Shown piece by piece: positions 37,040-46,815 of a stretch of DNA of 64,000 nucleotides. Source of the DNA: Pseudomonadota bacterium (GTDB lineage Bacteria > Pseudomonadota > Alphaproteobacteria > Rhodospirillales > Magnetospirillaceae). Under the pieces are notes generated by a model. It saw only the letters and a program-made list of their open reading frames with translations, was not told where the DNA came from and did no database searches. Position 1 is the stretch's first letter. Each line of letters opens with the position of its first letter. The stretch covers positions 1 to 64,000 of the forward strand of contig JAJXWP010000018.1 of NCBI GenBank assembly GCA_021781575.1, read 5' to 3'. Position numbers and translations under genes: made by a program.

Positions 37040-37709
37040 GCCGATGATCCGTTCCACCCGCTACCGCCTGGCGATCCTCGACGCTACCACTAAGTTGGCG
37101 CAGCTTGGCCTCAACAGGGGCACCGCCGGCAATATCAGTGTTCGTTGGGATGAGGGGTTCCTCATCACACCGTCGGGCATGCCGCCCAACGCCATGCATC
37201 CGGAAGACGTGGTCGCCATGGACATGGAGGGCAGCCCCCTGGGGCGGCGCAGACCGTCCTCGGAATGGCGTTTTCATCGCGACATCTATGCGGCCCGGCC
37301 CGAGACCGGCGCGGTGGTGCATTGCCACCCCCCGTTCTGCGTATCGCTGGCGGTCCTGCACAAGCCGATCCCGCCCTACCACTACATGGTGGCCAAGGGT
37401 GGCGGACGGGACATCCGCTGCGCTCCCTACGCCACGTTCGGCACCCAGGAATTGTCGGACTATGCCGTGGCCGCGCTCAACGGGCGCAAGGCCTGCCTGT
37501 TGGCCAATCATGGCATGATCGCCGTCGGGCCGACGCTGGAGTCGGCCATGGCGCTGGCCATCGAGGTCGAGGAATTGGCTGAAGGATATTGGCGCGCCCT
37601 GCAACTCGGCGAGCCGATCCTGCTGGCCGATGACGAAATGGATCTGGTGCTGGAAAAATTCGCCAGCTATGGCGAGAACGCCCAGGCGGCCGCGGGAATG
37701 GGGAGTTGA
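37032..37709 (+). CDS. ald2: Class II aldolase, probable 5-(methylthio)ribulose-1-phosphate aldolase
   Basis: 225 residues of the class II aldolase/adducin family. [13 protein letters not shown] starts the substrate loop; the zinc ligands are the histidines of VVHCHPPF and [11 protein letters not shown], and Glu in [11 protein letters not shown] is the likely acid/base. In Rhodospirillum rubrum the set MtnP-MtnA-Ald2 forms the DHAP shunt, where Ald2 gives 2-(methylthio)acetaldehyde and DHAP. The same trio, overlapping, is seen here. Fuculose-phosphate aldolase activity is the generic alternative. ATG 37032 overlaps the mtnA stop. Confidence 0.85.
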   Translation: MPEPMIRSTRYRLAILDATTKLAQLGLNRGTAGNISVRWDEGFLITPSGMPPNAMHPEDVVAMDMEGSPLGRRRPSSEWRFHRDIYAARPETGAVVHCHPPFCVSLAVLHKPIPPYHYMVAKGGGRDIRCAPYATFGTQELSDYAVAALNGRKACLLANHGMIAVGPTLESAMALAIEVEELAEGYWRALQLGEPILLADDEMDLVLEKFASYGENAQAAAGMGS

Positions 37710-37713
37710 GGGC

Positions 37714-38562
37714 GTGGCGCATCAGATCACCGGTATCGACCATGTCGCCATCGCCGTCGCCGACCTGGCGGAGGCGAAACGCCGTTTCACCCGCCTGGGG
37801 TTTGTCGCCAGTCCGCCCGGCAGCCATCCGGAATGGGGAACGGCCAATCAGTGCCTGATGTTCGGTGGCGATTACGTGGAACTGCTGGCCGCGGTCGGCG
37901 ACGGCGTCGGAGCCGATCGTGTCCGTGCCCATCTCGCCGCTCGGGGAGAAGGGCTGATGGGAGTGGCCTTGGGCAGTCGCGATGCGGCTCAATCCTGCGA
38001 GTCGCTGAATCGGGCGGGCGTCGCCGCCGGGCGCCCGTCGGCGCTGTCACGCCTGCTGGCGGCGCCTGAGGGGGAACTGGCGCCACGGTTTACCGTGGTC
38101 GATCTGCCGGCCGCCGCGACGCCTGGCCTACCGGCATTCCTATGCCAGCCCTTGACGCCCGAACTGTTGCGCCGGCCGGAATGGCTGGCTCATCCCAATG
38201 GCGCTACCGGCATCATTTCCCTGACCGTCGTGGTGGAGCGGCCGGAGGCCCTGATGGCCGACTACGATCGGGTGTTCGGCCCCGCCGCTTCGACGCCGAC
38301 GGACGAGATGGTAACCGTCCATTCCGGTCGTGGGCTGCTTTTCCTGGTCACTCCGGACGGATTTGATCACCTTCATCCGGACATGGAACTGGAGTTGCCG
38401 CCGCCGCCGGCACTGGTTGCGTTGAGCATCGCCGTCGACGATCTCGGTCGTGCCCAGGCGTTGCTTACGGCCAACGGCGTGCGGTGTGTCCGCAAGGGCG
38501 CCCATCTGGAGGTCGATCCGGCCGAGGCGCTGGGCATCGGCCTGGAATTCGTCGAGAGATAG
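37714..38562 (+). CDS. VOC/glyoxalase-fold protein attached to the MTA salvage operon
   Basis: 282 residues with two glyoxalase-like modules: ITGIDHVAIAVADLAEAKRRFTRLGF and ISLTVVVERPEALMADYDRVFG...VALSIAVDDLGRAQALLTANGV. The layout matches the large glyoxalase-like domain proteins of the VOC superfamily. Start GTG 37714 lies 4 bp after the aldolase stop, with GGGAG about 8 nt upstream. Metal ligands and substrate are unclear. Because it is transcribed with the DHAP-shunt genes, a role in handling the reactive aldehyde product is conceivable but unproved. Confidence 0.8.
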   Translation: MAHQITGIDHVAIAVADLAEAKRRFTRLGFVASPPGSHPEWGTANQCLMFGGDYVELLAAVGDGVGADRVRAHLAARGEGLMGVALGSRDAAQSCESLNRAGVAAGRPSALSRLLAAPEGELAPRFTVVDLPAAATPGLPAFLCQPLTPELLRRPEWLAHPNGATGIISLTVVVERPEALMADYDRVFGPAASTPTDEMVTVHSGRGLLFLVTPDGFDHLHPDMELELPPPPALVALSIAVDDLGRAQALLTANGVRCVRKGAHLEVDPAEALGIGLEFVER

Positions 38563-38567
38563 CCGGC

Positions 38568-39968
38568 TTATACCACCCGGAAGTTCTTGAACTGCCAGGG
38601 GTCGGATCGGTCCAGGTCCTCGGCAAACAGCCGGCCCCGGTCTTGCAAGGGAGTCCAGTCGGAGTAGGCGCCGACCACCTTGCCGAGGTAAGGCCGGCAG
38701 ATGTCGAGAATACGCTCGAAGTCGATCTCGTCCGGTTCGATCACGCCAACCCGGGGATTTTCCAGTGTCCAGATCATCGCGGCCAGCACGGCGATGGTCA
38801 CCTGCAGGCTGGTGGCGTTGTTGTAGGGTGCCAGCCGTCGCGCCTCGCCAATGGATAACCGCGAGCCGTACCAGTAGGCGCCCTTGGCATGCCCCATCAG
38901 GAGTACGCCCAGTTCGTCGGAGCCCGCAACGATCTCATTCATCAGCAGGCGCTGCTCTTCCTGCATATGCCAGCCCTTGCCGGCCAGTTCGTGCAGCGAC
39001 AGGACGGCGTCGTCGCAGGGGTGGTAGGCGTAGTGGACGGTCGGGCGGAAGCGCAGCCCGCCACCGTCCTTCAGGGTGAAATAGTCGGCAATGGAGATGG
39101 CTTCGCTGTGGGTGATCAGGAAGCCGTGGAACGGTCCTTCCAGGGGCGTCCATGTGCGAACCTGCGTACTGGCTCCCGGGCGCATCAGGTAGATGGCGGC
39201 ATCGCCGCCGAATTCGTGGCGCCGCCCATCGGGCGGCAAGGCCGTTTCGTGACTGCCCCAGCCCAGTTCCGCCGGTTGACAACCTTCGCCGACGAAGCCG
39301 TCGATGGACCATGTGTTGACAAACTCGCCGACCCGCTTCGGTTCATTGGCCACCTGGGTGTCGCGTTCCGCAATGTGGATCACCTTGACCGAGAGCGCCG
39401 CCATCAGTTCCGCCCACTGTTGCCGGCTGGCGGGTTTTGCCACCTCCACACCGGTGTCTCGGGCGATATCGAGCAGTGCCCGCTTGACGAAGTGTGAGAC
39501 CAGGCCGGGGTTGGCGCCGTGGGTGATGACGGCGGTTGGCGCGTCGCTGCTGCGCAGCTTGAGCGCTGTTTCGCGCAGTGCATAATTGGAACGGAGCGAG
39601 GGCGAGAGCGAGGTGTCGGTATAGCCTCCGGCCCAGGGTTCGATGCAGGTATCCAGGTACAGCACTCCCCTTTCCCGACAGAACTCGATCAATGCCACGG
39701 AGGAGACGTCGACCGACACGTTCAACAGGAAATCGCCGTTGCTGAGCAGCGGGTCCAACACCCGTCTGTAGTTGGCCGGGGTCAACGGCTCGCAGATGAA
39801 GCGGATGTTGTATTCGTTGGCTTCCTCGCGGCCGCGCTCCTCGGCGGTGACAATAGTGATCTTCGTCGCATCGATATCGATGTGATGTAAAATCAGCGGC
39901 AGGACTCCCTGTCCGATGCTGCCGAATCCGACGATGACCAAGCGGCCGGAAAAGGAAACATGCTTCAT
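38568..39968 (-). CDS. hss: Homospermidine synthase
   Basis: 466 residues. It makes homospermidine from two putrescines (or putrescine plus spermidine) with NAD as bound cofactor. LVIVGFGSIGQGVLPLI is the Rossmann loop; YLDTCIEPWAGGYTD, APTAVITHGANPGLVSHFVK and SIADYFTLKDGG are the family blocks. Length is normal (about 470-480). It is convergent with the VOC gene, 5 bp away. The agmatinase gene lies 409 bp upstream on the same strand, so putrescine supply and use are adjacent. Confidence 0.94.
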   Translation of the reverse strand: MKHVSFSGRLVIVGFGSIGQGVLPLILHHIDIDATKITIVTAEERGREEANEYNIRFICEPLTPANYRRVLDPLLSNGDFLLNVSVDVSSVALIEFCRERGVLYLDTCIEPWAGGYTDTSLSPSLRSNYALRETALKLRSSDAPTAVITHGANPGLVSHFVKRALLDIARDTGVEVAKPASRQQWAELMAALSVKVIHIAERDTQVANEPKRVGEFVNTWSIDGFVGEGCQPAELGWGSHETALPPDGRRHEFGGDAAIYLMRPGASTQVRTWTPLEGPFHGFLITHSEAISIADYFTLKDGGGLRFRPTVHYAYHPCDDAVLSLHELAGKGWHMQEEQRLLMNEIVAGSDELGVLLMGHAKGAYWYGSRLSIGEARRLAPYNNATSLQVTIAVLAAMIWTLENPRVGVIEPDEIDFERILDICRPYLGKVVGAYSDWTPLQDRGRLFAEDLDRSDPWQFKNFRVV

Positions 39969-40377
39969 CTATTGCTACCCCCTTATGTCGAACCCCATTC
40001 GTAATGGTCGGTTAGGTCGAGAATTTCCGGCTGCCGCCGGAAAAAGCCATGGAACCGCGGTCTACGGCGAGACGGCGGTCAAAAACCGGCATTGACGGGT
40101 GACGGCACCCGGTCAGGGTGCCGCGTCTTTGCCGCTTACGGCATCAACTTCGAAAGTGCGGAGAAAATCTCGCGCGTGTCACAACCATGTCCAACTCCCT
40201 TTCGGGGACCGGCCCACTGCCGACCGGAGACCAAAAAGGACGCGTGACCGTCGTAGCGTAGCCCGAAGCGAAGAACAGCCGGGCCATAGGCACGTGCGAA
40301 TGCGTCTGCGGTCGATATATACGGCAAATTAACCGTACGCAAGGGCGTTTATGGGCTCGCCGCCCATCCTTGTCCGG
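39969..40377 (-). other. 409-bp gap between agmatinase and homospermidine synthase
   Basis: No gene is well supported. Two hairpins stand out: TTTCCGGC/GCCGGAAA (40024-40043) and CGGCACCC/GGGTGCCG (40103-40123). A minus-strand reading of 68 codons (40342-40136, TTG start) ends near them, but it has no ribosome binding site or known relatives that I recognise. The region may be an untranslated leader for hss, or may hold a promoter or small RNA. Confidence 0.45.
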
Positions 40378-41274
40378 TCAGTCCCGGTTTTCGACCATCA
40401 GGCTGAGATACTGCCAAGCCAGGGTCGCCGCCGCTAAAGAGGTGATTTCGGCCAGGTCGCAGGCGGGCAGCACCTCCACCACGTCCATTCCCCGGAAGGC
40501 AAGTCCGCGCAACCGCTTGATGATGGCCAGGGCTTGCCAGGAGAACAGGCCGCCGATTTCCGGCGTGCCGGTTCCGGGAGCCTGCGAAGGATCCAGGGCA
40601 TCGATGTCGAATGACAGGTAGACCGGTTGCCGGCCGACGATGTCCCGGATGGCCTCGGCCACGGTCGCCGGTCCGGTTTCATGCACCGTCTCGGCGGCGA
40701 TAATGGTGACGCCCTTGTCCAGCGTCCAATCCCATACCGCGCGCGGCACAGGCGAGCGGATGCCGATTTGGACCATGCGGTGCGGGGCGATCAGTCCTTC
40801 GTTGATGGCATGGTAGAACACCGAGCCGTGGCCTAAAGCTTGGCCGAAATTATCCGGCCAGGTATCCGGGTGGGCGTCGAAATGGATCAGGCCGAGCGCA
40901 TCACCACTGCGGTCGGCCAGGGCGCGTAGCAACCCCAGGGTGATTGTGTGGTCGCCACCGAAGCACAAGAGATGCGAGTGATCGACGGCTTGCCGCTCGA
41001 TCATCCGCAGGCTTTCGGGGATGTCGCCCAAGGCAATGGAAAAGTCGCCAAGATCGGCGATGGGTAGCCGTCTTGGATCGACCCAGCCGTCGGGATTGTC
41101 GCCGTCGGTAAGCATTCGACTGGCATGGCGGATGGCGTGGGGAGCAAAACGGGCGCCCGGACGGTTGGTCACGCCCAAGTCGAACGGGATGCCGGCAATT
41201 TGCACCGCAGCCTCGGCCGCGGCGGTTCCGGCACCGAGAAAGGTCGGATGAACGGCGAAGGTGGGGACTTGCAT
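40378..41274 (-). CDS. speB: Agmatinase / ureohydrolase-family enzyme
   Basis: 298 residues with the dinuclear manganese signature of ureohydrolases: CFGGDHTITLG, IHFDAHPDTW and SFDIDALDPSQAPGTGTPEIGG. Agmatinase releases urea and putrescine from agmatine. Other family members use guanidinobutyrate or formiminoglutamate, but homospermidine synthase nearby favours putrescine production. Arginine decarboxylase is not in the window. The leader between it and hss is unusually long. Confidence 0.88.
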   Translation of the reverse strand: MQVPTFAVHPTFLGAGTAAAEAAVQIAGIPFDLGVTNRPGARFAPHAIRHASRMLTDGDNPDGWVDPRRLPIADLGDFSIALGDIPESLRMIERQAVDHSHLLCFGGDHTITLGLLRALADRSGDALGLIHFDAHPDTWPDNFGQALGHGSVFYHAINEGLIAPHRMVQIGIRSPVPRAVWDWTLDKGVTIIAAETVHETGPATVAEAIRDIVGRQPVYLSFDIDALDPSQAPGTGTPEIGGLFSWQALAIIKRLRGLAFRGMDVVEVLPACDLAEITSLAAATLAWQYLSLMVENRD

Positions 41275-41416
41275 CTGCGTCCTCCTTCAAGAGCGGCGCC
41301 ACCGTCTTCCCGACGACCGTTGGGGGGTCCGGACGGCAGCCAACTCGCTCCATGTCATGATACACCGTCATGATACACCGCCCCGCCCGGTTGGTTCGCC
41401 TCGAATGCGGCGGGTG

Positions 41417-42226
41417 TTAAACGCTGACGTTCCGGCCGCCCTTCTTCCAGAAATGGCACAGGGTGGCGGCGTCGCCACGGAACAGGTTCCGGTCGCAGCG
41501 CTCGACTCCCGAAACGCTGCGCACCCGTTTGCCGCGCGGGCCGCAGTCCTCGGTGTCGCCGGCATACTGCCAGAAATGCCAGCCTTTGCCCTTCCAGGCG
41601 ATGGGCAATTGCGGCTCGGTGCGGTAGTCCGCCAGCCATAACGGACAATGCGCCAGAATCGAGCGTTCGGTGATGTGGCCGCCCAGCGTATGGTGGTGGC
41701 CTCCCGCCGGCGCGCCATCGGCCCAGGCCGCAGTTGTGTAAATCAGCGGATATCGGCCGGTCGCTTCATGCACGGTCCGGACGAAATCCTCCGCCTGGTG
41801 AAGCTTCATCGTATTCGCCGGGTTCTGATCGTTGAATTCGAGGTCGAGGGCCATCAGGGTCGCCCGGCCCGGTCGCGCGGTGGCGAGGAACATCAGCGCC
41901 TGGTCGACGCCCGAATGTTGACGCGTGCCGAAATGATAGGCCCCCCACAGCATGCCGGCCTCTTCCGCCTGCTGGCGGCGTTTCGCATAAAGGGGGTCGC
42001 GCCAATCGCCGCCCTCGCTGGCTTTGTGGATGACGCCGAGGATCTTGCTTCGTTTGCGCGCCAAGCTGAAATCGCTGACGGTGGTCATGTGGCTGATATC
42101 GATGACAGCATCAACCCGGCTGACATGTTGGTGATGGTGAATGCGCCGCGGCCGAACTGCCGCGGCCGCCACCGGTACCGCGGTCACGCTCAGCAGGCTG
42201 GCAAGCAACATTCTCCGTGTAAGCAT
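41417..42226 (-). CDS. Exported GH25 lysozyme-like muramidase
   Basis: 269 residues. MLTRRMLLASLLSVTAVPVAAAA is a signal peptide with a twin-Arg pair, although it lacks the rest of the Tat consensus. VIDISHMTTVSDFSLAR and GVIHKASEGGDWRDPLY start the GH25 barrel; ALDLEFND contains the Asp-x-Glu catalytic motif; FWQYAGDTEDCG is near the C-terminus. It should cleave the sugar backbone of peptidoglycan in the periplasm. Isolated gene between agmatinase and lepB. Confidence 0.87.
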   Translation of the reverse strand: MLTRRMLLASLLSVTAVPVAAAAVRPRRIHHHQHVSRVDAVIDISHMTTVSDFSLARKRSKILGVIHKASEGGDWRDPLYAKRRQQAEEAGMLWGAYHFGTRQHSGVDQALMFLATARPGRATLMALDLEFNDQNPANTMKLHQAEDFVRTVHEATGRYPLIYTTAAWADGAPAGGHHHTLGGHITERSILAHCPLWLADYRTEPQLPIAWKGKGWHFWQYAGDTEDCGPRGKRVRSVSGVERCDRNLFRGDAATLCHFWKKGGRNVSV

Positions 42227-42382
42227 CTCCGGTCGACCACTTTTGTTCTGCCGCGCCCAGAATTCGCGGTATCCCCAGTGGTCAATGTACCATAATGGCT
42301 GCCCGCCTGCAAAAATGTGGCAGCATTAAAACCCAGCGATAATGGCTATATTGTTCGCTCCGCTCGGCGCGGGAGCGATGAT

Positions 42383-43123
42383 TTAACTGATGCGCGAGAG
42401 GAATCGGGGCAACCGCAACCCCGATAGCCAGGTCGACACGGGCTGCCGCGTGATGAGAAAATCCCAAGAGCCGACGACCAGGTCGGCGCGGCCGATCAAG
42501 TTCTCCTCGGGCACGAAACCGACCCCGCCTTGAGTGTCGGAGACCCGGCTGTCCAAGGAATTGTCACGGTTGTCGCCCATCATGAACAAATGGCCGCTGG
42601 GTACTTCAAAGACCGGCGTATCATCCAGCGGGCCGCGCGCACTCAATTTGAAGATGGCATGCTGTCGTCCGCCCGGCAGCGTTTCGATGAAACGGTCGGC
42701 GGCCATGGTCCGGCCATCCTGCAGTTCGACCTGGCCGGCGCCGTCGGCCCGCAGCGGCAAGGGGGTGCCATTGATCCACAGGTGTCCGCCGCGCATCTGG
42801 ATGCGGTCCCCAGGTAGACCGACGACCCGCTTCACATAGACCTGCTCCGGGTCGCGGGGCAGGCGGAAGACAACGACGTCGCCGCGCTCCGGTTCGTGGC
42901 CGAATAGCCGCCCGGGCAGAGATCGCCCGGCATCGATGGGAAGCGAATAGCGGCTGTAGCCATAGACGAATTTGCTGGCCAGAAGCTCGTCGCCGATCTG
43001 CAGGGTCGGCTCCATCGAGCCTGATGGAACATAGAACGGCTGGGCCACCACCGTCCTTGACACCAGGACGAGCGCCACCGCGGCGCCGATCTGCTTCAGG
43101 TCGTTCCAGAACGTTCGCGCCAT
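42383..43123 (-). CDS. lepB: Signal peptidase I
   Basis: 246 residues. The N-terminal membrane segment (IGAAVALVLVSRTVVAQPF) is followed by VPSGSMEPTLQIGDELLASKF, whose Ser is the nucleophile. VYVKRVVGLPGDRIQMRGGHLWING contains the catalytic Lys. GHLFMMGDNRDNSLDSR is box E. It cleaves leader peptides of exported proteins at the inner membrane. ATG 43123. It shares direction with ychF and pth upstream (37-bp gap). Confidence 0.95.
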   Translation of the reverse strand: MARTFWNDLKQIGAAVALVLVSRTVVAQPFYVPSGSMEPTLQIGDELLASKFVYGYSRYSLPIDAGRSLPGRLFGHEPERGDVVVFRLPRDPEQVYVKRVVGLPGDRIQMRGGHLWINGTPLPLRADGAGQVELQDGRTMAADRFIETLPGGRQHAIFKLSARGPLDDTPVFEVPSGHLFMMGDNRDNSLDSRVSDTQGGVGFVPEENLIGRADLVVGSWDFLITRQPVSTWLSGLRLPRFLSRIS

Positions 43124-43160
43124 CGCCTGTCACCCGCTCGCCAATACGGCGAACAGCATC

Positions 43161-44261
43161 TCATACATTGAACAGGAAATGGAAGATATCGCCGTCCTGG
43201 ACGACATAGTCCTTGCCTTCCAGCCGCATCCGGCCGGCTTCCTTCGCCCCCGCCTCGCCGCCGCAGGCGATGAAGTCCGCGTATGAAATGGTCTCGGCCC
43301 GGATGAAGCCGCGTTCGAAGTCGGTATGAATGACGCCGGCCGCCTGGGGTGCCTTCAACCCTTTCGGCAGAGTCCAGGCATGGGCCTCCTTCGGCCCTAC
43401 GGTAAAGAACGTGATCAGGTGCAGCAGCTCGTAGCCGGCGCGGATCACCCGCGCCAGGCCTGTTTCCTGCAGCCCCAGGGCTTGCAGAAATTCCTTTCTT
43501 TCCTCGTCGTCGGCGAGCAGGGCGACTTCGGCCTCGATGGCCGCCGAAATGACCACCTGGGCAGCGCCTTCCGCCCTCGCCATCGCCGCCACCTTCGCCG
43601 AAAAGGTATTGCCGGTGGCCGCCGAAGCTTCCTCGACGTTACAGGCATAAAGCAGCGGCTTCGAGGTCAGGAGGCCCAGTGTCTTCAGGATGATCCGCTG
43701 GTCGTCGTCGAGCTTGACCGAGCGGGCGGGCTTGCCTTCGCGCAAAGCCGCAAGCACCGGTTCCATGACCTCCACCTGGGCCTTGGCGTCCTTGTCCCCG
43801 CCCTTGGCCTTCTTACCGGTGGCGATGACGCGCCGCTCCAGGCTGTCGAGGTCGGCCAGCATCAGTTCTGTCTCGATGGTCTGGGCATCGCGGACCGGAT
43901 CGACCGATCCCTCCACATGGGTGACGTCGCCGTCCTCGAAACAGCGCAGCACATGCACGATGGCATCGACCTCGCGAATATTGGCAAGGAACTGGTTGCC
44001 CAGCCCTTCGCCGCGGCTGGCCCCGCGGACCAGCCCTGCGATATCGACGAATTCCAGCTGGGTGGGGATGATCTTGCCGGACTTGGCAACCTCGGCAAGC
44101 CTGTCGAGGCGAGGATCGGGCACCGCCACGCGGCCGACATTGGGCTCGATGGTACAGAACGGATAATTGGCCGCCTGTGCCGCCGCGGTCGATGTGAGCG
44201 CGTTGAACAGGGTCGACTTGCCCACATTGGGCAGGCCGACGATGCCACAGTTGAATCCCAT
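43161..44261 (-). CDS. ychF: Redox-regulated ATPase YchF
   Basis: 366 residues, OBG-family P-loop protein with [17 protein letters not shown] (Walker A), [16 protein letters not shown] and a central coiled-coil. The TGS domain at the C-terminus is seen in [19 protein letters not shown]...GFIRAETI. The NKxD motif is altered (LYACNVEE), as expected for YchF, which prefers ATP. GGAG lies 8 nt before ATG 44261, and the Pth stop overlaps it by 1 base. A longer frame upstream lies inside pth and is not real. Confidence 0.96.
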   Translation of the reverse strand: MGFNCGIVGLPNVGKSTLFNALTSTAAAQAANYPFCTIEPNVGRVAVPDPRLDRLAEVAKSGKIIPTQLEFVDIAGLVRGASRGEGLGNQFLANIREVDAIVHVLRCFEDGDVTHVEGSVDPVRDAQTIETELMLADLDSLERRVIATGKKAKGGDKDAKAQVEVMEPVLAALREGKPARSVKLDDDQRIILKTLGLLTSKPLLYACNVEEASAATGNTFSAKVAAMARAEGAAQVVISAAIEAEVALLADDEERKEFLQALGLQETGLARVIRAGYELLHLITFFTVGPKEAHAWTLPKGLKAPQAAGVIHTDFERGFIRAETISYADFIACGGEAGAKEAGRMRLEGKDYVVQDGDIFHFLFNV

Positions 44262-44866
44262 CAGCTGTCTCCGGTGATGTCGTTTTTCTTCGGCTTGGCC
44301 ACAGGAACCGCCTGCGCCAGCCTGGTCATGAAAGCGTTCTCGTCGCCGCCCAGCAGCAAAGGCAACTGGGCCGCTACCGCTTCCAGCAAAGGCGCCAGCC
44401 AAGCCTCGTCGGCCTTGGCGAAATCGCCGAGGACCCAGGGCGTGACCAGCGTCTTGTCTCCCGGATGGCCGATGCCCAGGCGGATACGCCAGTAGTCGTT
44501 GCCAAGATGAGCGTCGATGCTTTTCAAGCCGTTGTGACCGCCGGCGCCGCCGCCCCTCTTCACCCGGACTTTGCCGGGTGGCAGGTCGAGTTCATCATGC
44601 AGGACCAGCACATCGCCGTTGGCGATCTTGTGGAAACGCACCGCCGCGGCCACCGCTTGGCCGGAAAGGTTCATGTAGGTTTCCGGCTTCAACACCAGAA
44701 CCTTCTCGCCAGCAAGGTTGCCCTCGGCCAATTGGCCATGGAACCTGGAACGCCACAAGCCAAAAGAATGGCGGCGGACAATTTCATCCGCCGCCATCCA
44801 GCCGATATTGTGGCGGTTCCGGGCGTAAGCCCCGCCGGGGTTGCCCAGTCCCACCAGCAGACGCAT
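44261..44866 (-). CDS. pth: Peptidyl-tRNA hydrolase
   Basis: 201 residues. [22 protein letters not shown] with its catalytic His, [44 protein letters not shown] and [11 protein letters not shown] are the canonical Pth blocks. It recycles tRNA from stalled peptidyl-tRNA. The gene lies 4 bp after rplY and overlaps ychF by 1 bp. Confidence 0.97.
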   Translation of the reverse strand: MRLLVGLGNPGGAYARNRHNIGWMAADEIVRRHSFGLWRSRFHGQLAEGNLAGEKVLVLKPETYMNLSGQAVAAAVRFHKIANGDVLVLHDELDLPPGKVRVKRGGGAGGHNGLKSIDAHLGNDYWRIRLGIGHPGDKTLVTPWVLGDFAKADEAWLAPLLEAVAAQLPLLLGGDENAFMTRLAQAVPVAKPKKNDITGDS

Positions 44867-44870
44867 GGGA

Positions 44871-45488
44871 TCAGGCGGCGGTTCCGCCGCCAGCCTCGGC
44901 CTCGGTCTCGGCGGCCGGAGCGACAGTCGGCGCGGCGATGGTGGCGACGGTCGCGTCCTTTTCGTGGCTGACCGCCGAAACTCCAGCCGGAAGCTGGACC
45001 TGGGACAGGTGGATCGAGGCGCCGATATCGAGGCCGGTCAGGTCGATCACCACTTCGCTGGGAATGGCGCCGGCCGAGGCGATAACCTCGATTTCGTGCA
45101 GCACCACGTTCAACACGCCGCCCCGCTTGATCCCCACCGCCTTGTCCTGGTTGCTGAAGTGCACTGGCACGTGAACATGCACTTTCGACTCGGCGCTGAC
45201 CCGCAGGAAGTCCACATGCACCGGCTGGTCGCTGACCGGGTGCCGTTGGATGTCGCGGCATAGCGCGCGCTCGGTGCGACCCTCGATGCCGAGGTCGAAC
45301 AGGCGGGTCAGGAAACCGGGCTTGTTCATTTCGGCCCACAGGACGCGCGGGTCGAGGGCGATGGTAACGGGGGCTAGCTTGTTGCCGTAAATAACGCCGG
45401 GGACCAGGCCCTGACGGCGGGTGGCTCGGGCGGCCCCCTTTCCGGCCCGATCACGCGCCACGACGCTGATGGTGGTGACATCGCTCAT
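44871..45488 (-). CDS. rplY: 50S ribosomal protein L25 / general stress protein Ctc
   Basis: 205 residues, the long TL5/Ctc form: the 5S-rRNA-binding L25 domain ([23 protein letters not shown] ... [23 protein letters not shown]) followed by the beta-rich Ctc domain ([31 protein letters not shown]) and an Ala/Glu-rich tail ([15 protein letters not shown]). ATG 45488 ([10 protein letters not shown]) is preferred; an upstream start at 45506 is unlike the family. It starts the rplY-pth-ychF cluster. A large hairpin lies 68 nt upstream. Confidence 0.95.
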   Translation of the reverse strand: MSDVTTISVVARDRAGKGAARATRRQGLVPGVIYGNKLAPVTIALDPRVLWAEMNKPGFLTRLFDLGIEGRTERALCRDIQRHPVSDQPVHVDFLRVSAESKVHVHVPVHFSNQDKAVGIKRGGVLNVVLHEIEVIASAGAIPSEVVIDLTGLDIGASIHLSQVQLPAGVSAVSHEKDATVATIAAPTVAPAAETEAEAGGGTAA

Positions 45489-45555
45489 GGAAAATCTCCA
45501 ATACAAAACGGCGCGGCCTCCAGGGGTGCCGACGCCAGAAAGGGCAAGCTTTTAC

Positions 45556-45596
45556 ACCGTGGGCGAATGCATTTCAAGCATTGGCCCACGGTTTTT
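45556..45596 (+). terminator. Large hairpin with T-run on the plus strand, ahead of rplY
   Basis: ACCGTGGGC (45556-45564) and GCCCACGGT (45584-45592) form a 9-bp stem, with an inner ATGC/GCAT stem, followed on the plus strand by TTTTT. On the minus strand (the rplY direction) the flank is GTAAAAG, so it is not a terminator there. No plus-strand gene precedes it, so it may instead be an rplY leader structure. Confidence 0.5.
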
Positions 45597-45602
45597 GTCG
45601 TG

Positions 45603-45770
45603 GTCCCTCAGGTGCCGGGCGCGGGCGATGCCCGCTTCATTGCCAATAAACGGCGCCAATGTCCCGACCGGAACGAGGCGAAGCCTCGTGACTGGCGCGT
45701 TGAGCGCGCCGGAGCTTCAGCGAAGGACAGCCAAGCCCCGCGGATGCGGGGCGCCCGGCGCCTGAGGGAC
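45603..45770. repeat. 168-bp element bounded by 20-bp inverted repeats
   Basis: GTCCCTCAGGTGCCGGGCGC (45603-45622) and its inverted partner GCGCCCGGCGCCTGAGGGAC (45751-45770) match at 19 of 20 positions. Between them are small perfect hairpins: GCGGGC/GCCCGC (45621-45635 region), ACGAGGC/GCCTCGT (about 45675-45691) and GGCGCG/CGCGCC (about 45694-45710). The right end touches the prs stop codon. No coding potential. It looks like a miniature inverted-repeat element or a structured prs 3' end. Confidence 0.65.
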
Positions 45771-46702
45771 TAATCAAACAGACTCGACACCGACCGCTCT
45801 TCGCTGATGCGCTGGATGCTCTCGGCCATCAGGGGGGCGATGGTGATCTGGCGAATGTTGTGGGCATTCTTCACCGCCTCGGTGGCCTGGATCGAATCGG
45901 TGGAGACCAGGCTTTCCAGAGGCGAGGCGGTGACGCGTTCCACCGCCTTGCCCGAAAGCACGCCATGGGTCACATAGGCGGAGACCGAGGTGGCGCCGGC
46001 CTTGATCAAGGCCTCGGCGGCGTTGCACAGGGTTCCGGCGGAATCAACGATGTCGTCGACCAGGATGCAGCGGCGGCCGCGCACATCGCCGATGATGTTC
46101 ATCACCTCGGATACGCCGGCGCGTTCACGGCGCTTGTCGATGATGGCCAAGTCGGCATCCAGCCGCCGGGCAATGATGCGGGCTCGCACCACACCGCCGA
46201 CGTCGGGGGAAACGATCATCAGGTCGTCGCCGTGGAAGCGGTTCTTGATATCGTTGGTGAACACCGGCGCCGCGTACAGGTTATCCAGCGGGATGTCGAA
46301 GAACCCCTGGATCTGACCGGAATGAAGATCCAAGGTGACGACGCGGTTGGCCCCGGCGGTGGTGATCAGGTTGGCCACCAGCTTGGCCGAAATGGGAGTG
46401 CGCGGACCCGACTTCCGGTCCTGGCGGGCATAGCCGAAATAGGGGATCACCGCGGTGATGCGGCGAGCCGAGCCGCGGCGCAGCGCGTCCAAGGTGACCA
46501 GCAGTTCCATCAGGTTGTCGTTTGCCGGAAAGCTGGTGGACTGGACCACGAAGACGTCCTCACCGCGTACGTTTTCGTGGATCTCGACAAAAACTTCCAT
46601 GTCCGAAAATCGGCGGATACTCGCCGCGGTGAGAGCCAGGTTGAGGTAGCTGGCGATCGCTTCAGCAAGTGGACGGTTGCTGTTGCAGGCAAGGATTTTC
46701 AT
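45770..46702 (-). CDS. prs: Ribose-phosphate pyrophosphokinase
   Basis: 310 residues. Makes PRPP from ribose-5-phosphate and [24 protein letters not shown] opens the protein; [20 protein letters not shown] is the flexible loop; [18 protein letters not shown] and [23 protein letters not shown] hold the metal and ribose-phosphate sites. ATG 46702. Its stop codon meets the inverted-repeat element downstream. rplY-pth-ychF follows on the same strand. Confidence 0.97.
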   Translation of the reverse strand: MKILACNSNRPLAEAIASYLNLALTAASIRRFSDMEVFVEIHENVRGEDVFVVQSTSFPANDNLMELLVTLDALRRGSARRITAVIPYFGYARQDRKSGPRTPISAKLVANLITTAGANRVVTLDLHSGQIQGFFDIPLDNLYAAPVFTNDIKNRFHGDDLMIVSPDVGGVVRARIIARRLDADLAIIDKRRERAGVSEVMNIIGDVRGRRCILVDDIVDSAGTLCNAAEALIKAGATSVSAYVTHGVLSGKAVERVTASPLESLVSTDSIQATEAVKNAHNIRQITIAPLMAESIQRISEERSVSSLFD

Positions 46703-46815
46703 CACGGAACCCTGAGAAAACAGCCGAAATCAAACAATGATTCAAGCTTTCATGCGGCGCGCCGGAATGTAACAGTCGGCCCCACAGATGTAAACGGCAT
46801 TCCAGTGGAATGGGT

